From Nitrososphaerota archaeon (GTDB lineage: Archaea; Thermoproteota; Nitrososphaeria_A; Caldarchaeales; Wolframiiraptoraceae), in NCBI GenBank assembly GCA_021160205.1, contig JAGHCZ010000012.1:1-13223 (forward strand): 13,223 nt of DNA. The letters run 5' to 3'. This document shows, one piece after another, positions 1 through 6,559 of the stretch. The notes beneath the pieces were generated by a model. It made no database searches. It was not told the origin of the DNA and saw nothing but the letters and a program-made list of their open reading frames with translations. A program made the position numbers and the translations under genes. Within the stretch, counting starts at the first letter, position 1; each line of letters opens with the position of its first letter.

Positions 1-60
1 AATTATAATCGATCCAGCCGCCGAGAACGTTAAGAACAATCCATCAATCCTTTTCTTCAC
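1..60 (-). CDS. wtpB: Tungstate/molybdate ABC transporter permease WtpB, N-terminal fragment
   Basis: Only the first 20 codons are present; the gene runs off the left edge. It starts with GTG at position 60 and reads MKKRIDGLFLTFSAAGSIII, a basic start followed by a hydrophobic stretch, as expected for a membrane permease. A ribosome binding site GGGGTGA (65-71) lies 4 bases upstream and contains the TGA stop of the gene before it, so the two are tightly coupled, probably translationally. The identity rests mainly on position: in archaea the permease gene normally follows the WtpA binding protein. The sequence alone is too short to prove the family. Confidence 0.7.
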   Translation of the reverse strand, partial: MKKRIDGLFLTFSAAGSIII

Positions 61-64
61 ATAA

Positions 65-1099
65 TCACCCCAGCTTAACCTCTCTGGGAACTTCTCCGAT
101 AACTTCTAAGTCTTTTAAGAATGGCTGACCATTTTCGTCGAAAACTTTTCTCCCAACATCTCCCAGTAGAAAGCTCAAAAATTCGGCGGCCAGCTCCCTG
201 TTCTGAGAGCATTTAGGTACCGTCGCTCCGTATACGATGGATTCGCCGACTACTTCCTTCTGCTTTTCCGTCCCGTAAAAGAGGTATACCCGAACTTCCT
301 GATAAGTCTCATCTAACTGGGGGTCGCTTAAATCGACTTCAACGGGGAAGTCGATGTACTTTAGCTTATGCTGCACGGCGATGCTCTTATACTCGAAAGC
401 GTAGTCAAGCGTTCCCGCCTCCAACAAGGCTATTAAGTCAACGGATTTCGATCTGATCACCAGATTCGATCCAGGTTTGGGGCCGAAGTCCATGGGAACA
501 TATATGAAGAATTCTCCGTTGGATCGATTTGCGATTAGATTCGATTTATCCAGGGTCAGCTTCTTGAACAGGTCTCTTTCTCCGTAATATTTTTCTGCTA
601 AGGCGAGGACCATGAGGGACCTGTAGCCGCATGGGTCGTCATTCGGATTCGAGAAGCCGTACTTCACGTCACCGCGCATGAGAATCTTAAACCAATTTTC
701 AGAGCTTATTTCATCGGAGTATTTGCTCTTATTCGTGTAAACCAGCACCATCTTATTGGAAGCGAAGGATACGCAGAAATCCGTATGCTCCGGCATCATC
801 ATTTTCGGTATGAGACTGTAATCCGCCACCGCGAGCACGTCCGCCGCTCTATTAAGCTCCACGATCTTTCTCACAGCCAAAACGCTTCCAGAAGGCTCTA
901 TCACCACCTCCACGCCCGGATTCCTATTCTCAAATTCTTCAGCAACTTGCTTCAAAGGAGCTGCTAAAGACCCGGCGCAGAAAACCTTTAACTGAACGGC
1001 GTTCTGGTGAAATTTTTCTGAGGCTAAGAGCGCAACGGCGATAACCGCTATCGTCAGCGGTATTAGGAAAATCAAGATCCCCGTCTTTCCAGCATTCAT
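65..1099 (-). CDS. wtpA: Tungstate/molybdate-binding protein WtpA of an ABC transporter
   Basis: A 344-residue extracytoplasmic binding protein that captures tungstate or molybdate and delivers it to the WtpB permease. Residues about 7-26 are one hydrophobic stretch (signal peptide or membrane anchor); no lipobox cysteine follows it. Family motifs are visible: AGSLAAPL (42-49), EPSGS (68-72), DVLAVADYSLIP (87-98), NPNDDPCGYRS (151-161) and FEYKSIAVQH (235-244). In archaeal WtpA/ModA proteins an Asp and a Glu complete a six-coordinate oxyanion site; by motif the likely equivalents are Asp155 (or Asp154) and Glu236. The usual His before AGSL is Cys41 here. It is preceded by its ModE-type regulator and followed at once by wtpB. 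The ATG lies about 28 bases from a TATA box, so the mRNA is probably leaderless. Sequence alone does not show whether tungstate or molybdate is preferred. Confidence 0.93.
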   Translation of the reverse strand: MNAGKTGILIFLIPLTIAVIAVALLASEKFHQNAVQLKVFCAGSLAAPLKQVAEEFENRNPGVEVVIEPSGSVLAVRKIVELNRAADVLAVADYSLIPKMMMPEHTDFCVSFASNKMVLVYTNKSKYSDEISSENWFKILMRGDVKYGFSNPNDDPCGYRSLMVLALAEKYYGERDLFKKLTLDKSNLIANRSNGEFFIYVPMDFGPKPGSNLVIRSKSVDLIALLEAGTLDYAFEYKSIAVQHKLKYIDFPVEVDLSDPQLDETYQEVRVYLFYGTEKQKEVVGESIVYGATVPKCSQNRELAAEFLSFLLGDVGRKVFDENGQPFLKDLEVIGEVPREVKLG

Positions 1100-1123
1100 A
1101 CAAGGCCACTTACGTGGGGGAGG

Positions 1124-1131
1124 ATATAAAA
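1124..1131 (-). promoter_or_regulatory. TATA box of the wtpA promoter
   Basis: On the minus strand this reads TTTTATAT, about 28 bases from the wtpA ATG. That is the spacing for an archaeal leaderless transcript starting at or just before the start codon. The candidate operator at 1138-1157 lies directly upstream, where it would touch the BRE/TFB region. Confidence 0.6.
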
Positions 1132-1134
1132 TTT

Positions 1135-1157
1135 ACCGTTATCTGATAACGGTTATC
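1135..1157. promoter_or_regulatory. Candidate oxyanion-responsive operator of wtpA (three alternating half-sites)
   Basis: The sequence holds three half-sites at exact 7-base intervals: GTTATC (1138-1143), GATAAC (1145-1150) and GTTATC (1152-1157), each separated by one base. Neighbouring pairs form perfect 13-base palindromes. The left pair extends to a perfect inverted repeat with 8-base arms, ACCGTTAT and ATAACGGT (1135-1153). It lies between the stop of the ModE-type regulator and the wtpA TATA box, 4 bases upstream of the latter. I infer it is the binding site of that regulator. A hairpin at the regulator's 3' end is an alternative, but the third half-site and the position favour an operator. 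Confidence 0.6.
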
Positions 1158-1159
1158 GA

Positions 1160-2221
1160 TCATCCTGGAGAATAGATCACCTCTCCGGTTTCTTGGGAAA
1201 CCCTATAGCCAGGTAAGCGGCCGGAGATTTCCATAAATTTCTTTGACTTCAAGATCTTCAGGAATGCTTTAATCGGCTTCTTCTCAGAGGCTTCTACGGG
1301 GATGGCGAAGTCAAATTTCTCCCATTTTACTGGTTTGAAGTTTAAGCCGTATTTTTCCGCAGCCAATCTTATCGTCAATCCCATATCCGCTTTATTTTCC
1401 GCTACGGCTTTAGCTGCTTCGAAATGGGTTTTAACCTCGTTCTCGTAGCCGTTTATCTTCTTAATCAAATGCTCGAATTTCTCCCCCATTTCCTCAGCTT
1501 TTTTCCTCAATAAGTGATCTAGGTAAACCCTGGTTCCCGACCCCAAGTTTCTGTTGACGAGTCTCGCTTTCCCCTCTACGAGTTCTTCGATGGGGTCTTC
1601 GATGGGCTTTCGAGAAGCGAATCCCAGCTCTCGTTCATAGCCTCTCACCAAAATTACTCTATTCTTCAGCCAATATCTCTCGAGGAAGGGCGTATTGTAT
1701 TCGTCTCTTGCGTCGTCGTAAAGATGTATTCCAGCTAAATCCGCTTCCCCTAGCATGAGCGACGCCAGTCCCCCCGATGATCCTATCCACGCAGCCTCTA
1801 TGGTTTCCACTTCCATCTCTCTCAAGAGCCCGAAGATGCGCTCCAAGAGTACGTCGTTGCTTCCGGCGTAAACGAGCTCGGGAGCCTCGGTTCCCCTTTT
1901 TTCAACGGTCAACCTCCTATGCAGGATTCTGCGATACTCCTCGACATAGCGCTGTAGGAGCTTCTCGCCGCGAGCCGTGAGCTTAGCCCCGCCTCCTCCT
2001 CTGCCGCCGCGCCTCGGCTCGATCAGCTTTACCCTGAGAATTCTCTCAGCCCTGGCTATTGCTTCCCAAACGCGGGAATAGGTTAAGCCCAGAGTTTTAG
2101 AGGCGGATAGGATCGATCCGGTCTTTTCTATTAGGAGAAGGATCTTAGCTAAGTCTTCATCGATCACCTTGTTTTCCCCGATCTCGAAGATGAGCGTGAC
2201 GCGGGTTCTGAGCCTCCTCAT
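1160..2221 (-). CDS. ModE-type transcriptional regulator fused to an oxyanion-binding (PBP-like) domain
   Basis: A 353-residue two-domain regulator. Residues about 20-100 form a winged helix-turn-helix of the ModE/LysR type: the helix-turn-helix region is around 36-60 (SILSASKTLGLTYSRVW) and the wing carries the ModE-like GGRGGGGAKLT (72-82). Residues about 114-340 are a periplasmic-binding-protein-like domain (PF12727/COG1910 type), recognised by LVNRNLGSGTRVYLD (221-235) and the HFEAAKAVAENKADMGL region (266-282). E. coli ModE instead carries small Mop domains for molybdate. Upstream of wtpA on the same strand, it most likely senses molybdate or tungstate and controls the transporter. The start is well supported: GAGGTGA (2226-2232) lies 4 bases before the ATG, the same spacing as for wtpB. 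Ligand and sign of regulation (repressor or activator) are inferred. Confidence 0.88.
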   Translation of the reverse strand: MRRLRTRVTLIFEIGENKVIDEDLAKILLLIEKTGSILSASKTLGLTYSRVWEAIARAERILRVKLIEPRRGGRGGGGAKLTARGEKLLQRYVEEYRRILHRRLTVEKRGTEAPELVYAGSNDVLLERIFGLLREMEVETIEAAWIGSSGGLASLMLGEADLAGIHLYDDARDEYNTPFLERYWLKNRVILVRGYERELGFASRKPIEDPIEELVEGKARLVNRNLGSGTRVYLDHLLRKKAEEMGEKFEHLIKKINGYENEVKTHFEAAKAVAENKADMGLTIRLAAEKYGLNFKPVKWEKFDFAIPVEASEKKPIKAFLKILKSKKFMEISGRLPGYRVSQETGEVIYSPG

Positions 2222-2225
2222 TCCG

Positions 2226-2262
2226 TCACCTCACCCAAAATACCGACAAACATGAATAAATT
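2226..2262 (-). promoter_or_regulatory. Promoter and ribosome binding site of the ModE-type regulator
   Basis: A TATA-like AATTTATT lies at 2255-2262 on the minus strand, about 37 bases before the ATG. The strong ribosome binding site GAGGTGA at 2226-2232 fixes the start codon. The gap 2222-2413 between this gene and the plus-strand gene holds the two divergent promoters and no coding potential that I trust. Confidence 0.5.
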
Positions 2263-2379
2263 TTCACTCATTCTTGGAATTTAGGTTTCTTCTCGATTTC
2301 AGCTGTGAAGGCCCTTATTTCTAGATTTTCCGCTACACCTTCGATGCGTCGGCTTGTAGACCTTTTTCGTACAGATCAC

Positions 2380-2386
2380 TTTATTA
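2380..2386 (+). promoter_or_regulatory. TATA box of the membrane AbrB-domain gene
   Basis: TTTATTA lies about 31 bases before the ATG at 2414. No ribosome binding site is seen, so the transcript probably has little or no leader. An imperfect dyad with CTACA and TGTAG ends (2333-2359) lies some 20 bases upstream. Confidence 0.5.
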
Positions 2387-2413
2387 GAGAGATTCTGAGA
2401 GTATTCTTAGAGT

Positions 2414-3733
2414 ATGTTAATTCGGAGGTTCTTATTATTAGGATGCCTTGCGGTTTTCCTCGCCGCGATGGCCGCTGCGCCGATAACGGCATATGGATAT
2501 TCGGTGGTTGAGGACGATGTCGAGGTTCGATTGGATTACCCGCTAGAAATGAAGATCGGAACGTGTTCGACGATAACTTTTTGGATGAAAGCTTCGCATA
2601 ACCTAACTGATGTGACCGTAGTGCTGACGGCATATTATCACGCGGATTCCGCTGCAAACCCCGTTTATAGCAATACGATAGTGAGCGAGTCTTTCGTCGA
2701 AGCCGGGTGGACCAAGTCCAAGTCTATACAGATATGCGTTCCGAGTGGTGCTGCTGATCCATATGTGCGGGCGGAGTTGGAGCTGCGATACAAGCTAAAC
2801 GACACCGAGAAAAGGTTGGATTATGAATGGTATATGGCGATCGTGAGGAGCCTAACGTACGATGAGCTCGAATCTAAGGTCGAAAGCCTCCAAAAGTCGG
2901 TAAACGATTTGGAAGACGAGGTCAACCAGCTTCAAGCGCAGCTAGATGAAAAGAAACAAGAACTGGACGATCTCCGATCAAACTATGAAGCTCTGCTTTC
3001 GAACTATTCGTCCCTACTCGAAAAATATCATCAAATCAAATCAGATTTTAAGGCTCTTAGCGAGGAATACGACGAGCTGAGTGACGCGTACAAATCTCTG
3101 GAGGACAGAAATCAAGCAACCATAATAGACCTAGAAAAACTCAGGACAAAATATGAGCTTCTTTCCAAAAGCTACTCAGACTTAGAGGAAAGATATCGAT
3201 CTCTATTAAGCGACTACGAATCGACCTTATCCGAGCTTAACACCTACAAAACCATGTATCTAGACCTAAAATCGAGGCACGAAGATCTACTGCTTCGGCA
3301 CAACGATCTCATAGCTGAGGCCGCCCGCCTAAAGCAGAGGATATCCGACCTCGAAGAGGACTACGGAGCGTTAAGCCAAGTCTATCAGTCAACCCTGGGA
3401 GAAAGCGTGCTTACGAAAAACCTCCTCTTCGCCCAAACGGCGGCGGTCGCCGCAGGATTGGGAATCTACGCGCTTGTCTCTAAGAAGTTTTTAAAGAAGG
3501 GTCGAGAAACGGTTTCTCAGGCACCTAAGGAAGAAAACAGCGGGAAGAAGGTTCAGAAGATACTTTCAGGGAGACGGATCACGATACCAAGCGAGGTTGC
3601 TTCAAAGCTCGGGTTAAAGGAGGGAGACCGAGTGGAGATAGACTATGGAAACGGCGAGATAGTGATCAAGCCGCTCAAAGAGGAGCAGTCTTCTTCGGGG
3701 CAGAGCGAAGGCGGAGGAAACGGTAATCAATAG
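2414..3733 (+). CDS. Single-pass membrane protein: extracellular domain, long coiled coil, cytoplasmic AbrB/SpoVT domain
   Basis: A 439-residue protein with an unusual layout. Residues 1-28 look like a signal peptide. Residues 29-145 form a beta-rich, probably Ig-like extracellular domain with two cysteines (51, 108) that could pair, and sequons at N63 and N129 (N197 lies in the stalk). Residues about 147-325 are a heptad-rich coiled coil, full of Leu, Glu, Lys and Ser. Residues about 337-356 are a membrane span, followed by basic KKFLKK. After a linker, residues 379-421 match the AbrB/SpoVT swapped-hairpin fold: GRRITIPSEVASKLGLKEGD then VEIDYGNGEIVIKPL. The tail is Ser/Gly-rich. Extracellular N-terminus and cytoplasmic C-terminus follow from the signal peptide and positive-inside rule. 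AbrB domains dimerise and usually bind DNA, so the coiled coil could transmit an outside signal to a membrane-held DNA-binding dimer. That role is inference; the domain might instead only assemble proteins. Transcribed from its own promoter, convergent with the next gene. Confidence 0.85.
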   Translation: MLIRRFLLLGCLAVFLAAMAAAPITAYGYSVVEDDVEVRLDYPLEMKIGTCSTITFWMKASHNLTDVTVVLTAYYHADSAANPVYSNTIVSESFVEAGWTKSKSIQICVPSGAADPYVRAELELRYKLNDTEKRLDYEWYMAIVRSLTYDELESKVESLQKSVNDLEDEVNQLQAQLDEKKQELDDLRSNYEALLSNYSSLLEKYHQIKSDFKALSEEYDELSDAYKSLEDRNQATIIDLEKLRTKYELLSKSYSDLEERYRSLLSDYESTLSELNTYKTMYLDLKSRHEDLLLRHNDLIAEAARLKQRISDLEEDYGALSQVYQSTLGESVLTKNLLFAQTAAVAAGLGIYALVSKKFLKKGRETVSQAPKEENSGKKVQKILSGRRITIPSEVASKLGLKEGDRVEIDYGNGEIVIKPLKEEQSSSGQSEGGGNGNQ

Positions 3734-3810
3734 GGCTGTGGAGAACAAGTAACCCAGATGTCTCTTCTCAATCAACGTTACGGGGAATACTCTAGTTCGG
3801 ATCTCATATT

Positions 3811-4836
3811 TCAAATGATATTTTTATGTTGGGAGGTCTCCTCGGCACCGGTTTCGTTAACAGTTTCAACAAGCGGGCAATAGGGATCCGGTCCGTCGAA
3901 TGTCTTATAATAAATGTATGATCTAGCATAGCATCCGCCCATGCATTCGTTTTTCAGCGGGCATGATTTACACGGTTCCCTGAGAACCGGATTAGTCACC
4001 CTCTTAACGGCTTCGTGCTCCATGTAAACTTTCAACGCTCTCTTGAATCCCTCTTTGACATTTCCGATAACTATATCCAAGACGTCGCAAAGCAGCAAGT
4101 TTCCCGAGGGATCTATGTCAATCACCTTCCTCTTTCTGCAGTCGCTCCACGTCGAAACATATTTAGGGTGTATTAGGAGCTTCGCAGGCCTAAAGCACCA
4201 AACTTTCATCCGATAACCAAGTTCATCGGCCGCGGATTCAGCCGATTTCAATGCTTGTAGAAGCTCGTTCTTCGATGTTATCATGCTCGCGTTTGCTCTT
4301 CCAACGGGCATTAACGGTATCATGCACGCGCTAAGGGCTCCTAGGCTCTCGGCGAGCTTTACGTATTCTCCGGACTCCTTGTAGTTTAACTTGGAGATTG
4401 TAAATATTGTAGAGAATTCCAGCCCCTCCCTTTTAGTAATCTCCAATCCTTTCATCAATCGATCCCAGCTTCCGAGCCCCCTAATTTTTTCATGCGTTAT
4501 CTTAGAGGCGCCATCTACGCTAACATATAGAAATGCATCGTATCTCCGGATGAGCTTCGCCTTTTCTTCGCTCATTAACGTCGCGTTCGTATTGATGTCG
4601 CAGGTCATTCCACGGTCGCGGATCTCCCGCATGTATAGCTCCAGGTTTTCGTCTAGAAGGGGTTCTCCCCCCGTTATCCCTATATGCGTTATCCCGCTCT
4701 CCGCAAGCTCGTGTATCATTTTCAATCTCTGCTCTACGCTTAAATCAGGAGCCGAGAGGAACCTGCTCGCATAGCAATGGATGCATTTAAGATTACATTT
4801 CCCGCTCATTATCCAGATAACCGCTCGGGGGTTCAT
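3811..4836 (-). CDS. Radical SAM/SPASM enzyme, substrate unknown
   Basis: A 341-residue radical SAM protein. The [4Fe-4S]-SAM motif is CNLKCIHC (Cys14, Cys18, Cys21), followed by the SAM-binding GGEP (56-59). The C-terminal part has a complete SPASM signature for two further clusters: Cys233-X11-Gly-X4-Cys250, then Cys289-X2-Cys292-X5-Cys298-X3-Cys302, and Cys320. SPASM proteins include peptide maturases, AhbC/AhbD of alternative haem synthesis, PqqE and tungsten-enzyme maturases. I cannot choose among these by eye. No small precursor-peptide gene is seen next to it and no haem genes are in the window. The nearby Wtp transporter makes a role in tungsten enzymes conceivable but weak. It has its own promoter; the ATG follows GGGAGATCG at about 8 bases. 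Confidence 0.85.
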   Translation of the reverse strand: MNPRAVIWIMSGKCNLKCIHCYASRFLSAPDLSVEQRLKMIHELAESGITHIGITGGEPLLDENLELYMREIRDRGMTCDINTNATLMSEEKAKLIRRYDAFLYVSVDGASKITHEKIRGLGSWDRLMKGLEITKREGLEFSTIFTISKLNYKESGEYVKLAESLGALSACMIPLMPVGRANASMITSKNELLQALKSAESAADELGYRMKVWCFRPAKLLIHPKYVSTWSDCRKRKVIDIDPSGNLLLCDVLDIVIGNVKEGFKRALKVYMEHEAVKRVTNPVLREPCKSCPLKNECMGGCYARSYIYYKTFDGPDPYCPLVETVNETGAEETSQHKNII

Positions 4837-4898
4837 ATGATCGATCTCCCGCTTAGGCCTCGCTTCAAAGGATCAAATCCAATAATATCTAAGATGAG

Positions 4899-4909
4899 GC
4901 GTATTTATA
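4899..4909 (-). promoter_or_regulatory. Promoter (TATA box) of the radical SAM/SPASM gene
   Basis: The minus strand reads GTATAAATACG, the best TATA box in the window. It is about 69 bases before the ATG at 4836, giving a predicted leader of about 43 bases. That is unusually long beside the other genes here, where leaders are near zero. Confidence 0.6.
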
Positions 4910-4933
4910 CCTAACCAAAACCATATCGCTATC

Positions 4934-5605
4934 TCAACTTTGTTCTTCCTCAAATCTAGCATTCAGGACTTCGTAAATGGCTTTGGCCGTCTTCTCCCCA
5001 ATTCCCTCGACGACTTTCAATTCCTCGATCGACGCGTTTGCAAGCGCTTTAATTGTCTTAAATTTCTTCATCAACTTTATCGCTCTAACTCCACTTACTC
5101 CCGGCAACCCTTCTACGACGAACCTGATTCTATCGGAGATTTTCTCCGCTTTCTCTTTTGCTCTGAGCGGATGCAGTCTTTCCTTTCCCTTCATGGATTT
5201 CTGCTTCGCCAACTCATACAGGTAAGTGATGAGCCATTTTCTACTTGGCAAAACGAGGGCGGGGATATTCCAGTCCAAGATTACGCTGTTGACTACGCCG
5301 ATTATCTGCGGCTTAGACCAATTTGTTAGTTTCTCTGCGATTCCTAAGCTTCCCTCGATCACTAAGAGCGGGAATACGCCTTCGCAGCGCTTCATTTTAT
5401 CCAATTCGCTCCACAGCCTCTTCGATCTAACATCTGATAGCAGGCCGGTAGGAGTTTTCCTTTCTATCAATACGTCGTAGACCAGGTAGTCTCCGGCGTC
5501 CAGGGGCTCGATGTCGATTTCCACCGATAGCTCCCTGAGTTTCTCCACGATTCCGCGGGCTTGAACCGCTTCCCTCGAATCTATCACTATCCTCATGAGC
5601 TTCAT
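4934..5605 (-). CDS. Short XPF/ERCC4-type structure-specific nuclease (no helicase domain)
   Basis: About 223 residues: an ERCC4 nuclease domain followed by tandem helix-hairpin-helix motifs. This is the size of crenarchaeal XPF, which lacks the helicase part of euryarchaeal Hef and cuts branched or 3'-flap DNA with PCNA. Numbered from the TTG at 5608, the nuclease has IDSRE (9-13), GD (39-40) and IERK (48-51), and the helix-hairpin-helix region is about 168-215 (GLPGVSG, VEGIGEKTAKAI). The usual ERKX3D motif is altered: the Asp position holds Gly55. No clear PCNA-binding motif is seen at the C-terminus (ARFEEEQS). The start is uncertain: TTG 5608, ATG 5605 and ATG 5596 are all in frame; I chose 5605 because ATG is commoner. 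It shares a short promoter region with the divergent radical SAM gene. Confidence 0.82.
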   Translation of the reverse strand: MKLMRIVIDSREAVQARGIVEKLRELSVEIDIEPLDAGDYLVYDVLIERKTPTGLLSDVRSKRLWSELDKMKRCEGVFPLLVIEGSLGIAEKLTNWSKPQIIGVVNSVILDWNIPALVLPSRKWLITYLYELAKQKSMKGKERLHPLRAKEKAEKISDRIRFVVEGLPGVSGVRAIKLMKKFKTIKALANASIEELKVVEGIGEKTAKAIYEVLNARFEEEQS

Positions 5606-5617
5606 CAACGAGTCGTC

Positions 5618-5640
5618 CTATTTCATTTTAAGGGTTAAGT
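5618..5640. promoter_or_regulatory. Overlapping divergent promoters between nuclease and SPL-like genes
   Basis: Only 63 bases separate the nuclease ATG from the TTG of the plus-strand gene. The core reads CATTTTAAGG on the plus strand, which is CCTTAAAATG on the minus strand, so one AT block could serve as TATA box in both directions. The predicted minus-strand transcript would begin near the nuclease ATG and the plus-strand one near 5655. Placement is by spacing only. Confidence 0.4.
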
Positions 5641-5668
5641 CCTAGAGCAGCAGCTTTCATGGTGGAGG

Positions 5669-6559
5669 TTGAGCGGCTTTCACACCTACGTGATCAGGCC
5701 ATTTGATCCTTGGAGAAGCAAGCTTTGCACATGTCCCCCTAAATTTTCATTTGATCCCTATACGGGATGCGAGCATGGATGCCTTTACTGCTATGCGTCG
5801 TCTTATATTAGAGATTTTTATCGATGTAGGCCTAAGAAAAACTTGGTAAAGAAGGTTAAGAGTGATTTGAAAAAGCTTCCGAGAAACGCGCTGATTTCGA
5901 TGTCTAATAGCTCCGACCCGTATACGCCAATGGAATCCAAGCTTAAGTTAACCCGAATGTGTCTGAAGCAATTCATCGGAAGGGATCTGCGAGTTCTCGT
6001 TATAACTAAAAGCGACTTGGTCATGAGGGATCTCGACTTATTAAGCAAGCTAAGGGCCGCGGTAACCATAACCATAACGACCTTGGATGGGAACCTAGCG
6101 AAAAAGCTCGAGCCAAATGCTCCTCCGCCATCTAAGAGGCTAGATGCGTTATCAAAGCTCTCGACCCGGGGAATACCGACCGGAGCTCGAGTCGATCCGA
6201 TAATTCCATTTCTGAACGATGAGTTCAAGGAACTTCTGAGAGAAATAAAGAGCGCAGGAGCAAAACACGTGACCGCGAGTTCATTCAAACCCAGATGGGA
6301 TAGCTGGAATAGAATGAAGCGGGCTTTTCCTGATGTGTGCAATAAGTTGGAGCCTCTCTACTTCGAGGAGGGCGATCGCATCGGGAGGAGCTATTATCTC
6401 CCTAGGGCTCTGAGGTTTAAGTTGATGAAGAGCGTTGCCGATGAATGCGGTAAGCTGGGTCTAACCTTTGCATCGTGTAGAGAGGGTTTTCCCGAGTTAA
6501 ATACATCCGAGACGTGCGATGGAAGTCACTTAATAGGGTTAGCCGAGGATGGAGGCTAA
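5669..6559 (+). CDS. Radical SAM protein of the spore photoproduct lyase-like family (COG1533)
   Basis: A 296-residue radical SAM protein. The cluster motif is CEHGCLYCYA (Cys34, Cys38, Cys41), preceded by RPFDPWRSKLCTCPPKFSF and followed by SSYIRD; this is typical of SplB-like archaeal and bacterial proteins of unknown function. SNSSDPYTPME, LVITKS and GARVDPIIPF are further family-like segments. It has not been shown that such proteins repair DNA. The start is uncertain: TTG 5669 is given, but GGTGGAGG touches it with no spacing, and GTG 5690 (starting at IRPFDPW) is a good alternative. An ATG at 5659 is in another frame and meets a stop after 15 codons. The gene is divergent from the nuclease gene, and its last 21 bases overlap the end of argF on the other strand. 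Confidence 0.82.
   Translation: MSGFHTYVIRPFDPWRSKLCTCPPKFSFDPYTGCEHGCLYCYASSYIRDFYRCRPKKNLVKKVKSDLKKLPRNALISMSNSSDPYTPMESKLKLTRMCLKQFIGRDLRVLVITKSDLVMRDLDLLSKLRAAVTITITTLDGNLAKKLEPNAPPPSKRLDALSKLSTRGIPTGARVDPIIPFLNDEFKELLREIKSAGAKHVTASSFKPRWDSWNRMKRAFPDVCNKLEPLYFEEGDRIGRSYYLPRALRFKLMKSVADECGKLGLTFASCREGFPELNTSETCDGSHLIGLAEDGG

Noticed and set aside
1135..1153. Hairpin as a transcription terminator of the ModE-type regulator
   Set aside because: A third half-site in register and the position against the wtpA TATA box fit an operator better, and archaeal termination does not need such a hairpin. Not fully excluded.
2376..2657. Minus-strand 93-codon open frame over the start of the AbrB-domain gene
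   Set aside because: It overlaps the signal peptide and ectodomain coding region, which has strong protein features; the antisense product looks like nothing known.
4837..4933. Small precursor peptide gene upstream of the SPASM enzyme
   Set aside because: The longest minus-strand frame from an ATG here is 11 codons, with no leader-peptide character.
5818..6342. Minus-strand 174-codon open frame
   Set aside because: It lies wholly inside the SPL-like gene, whose radical SAM motif is clear, and its translation has no recognisable domain.
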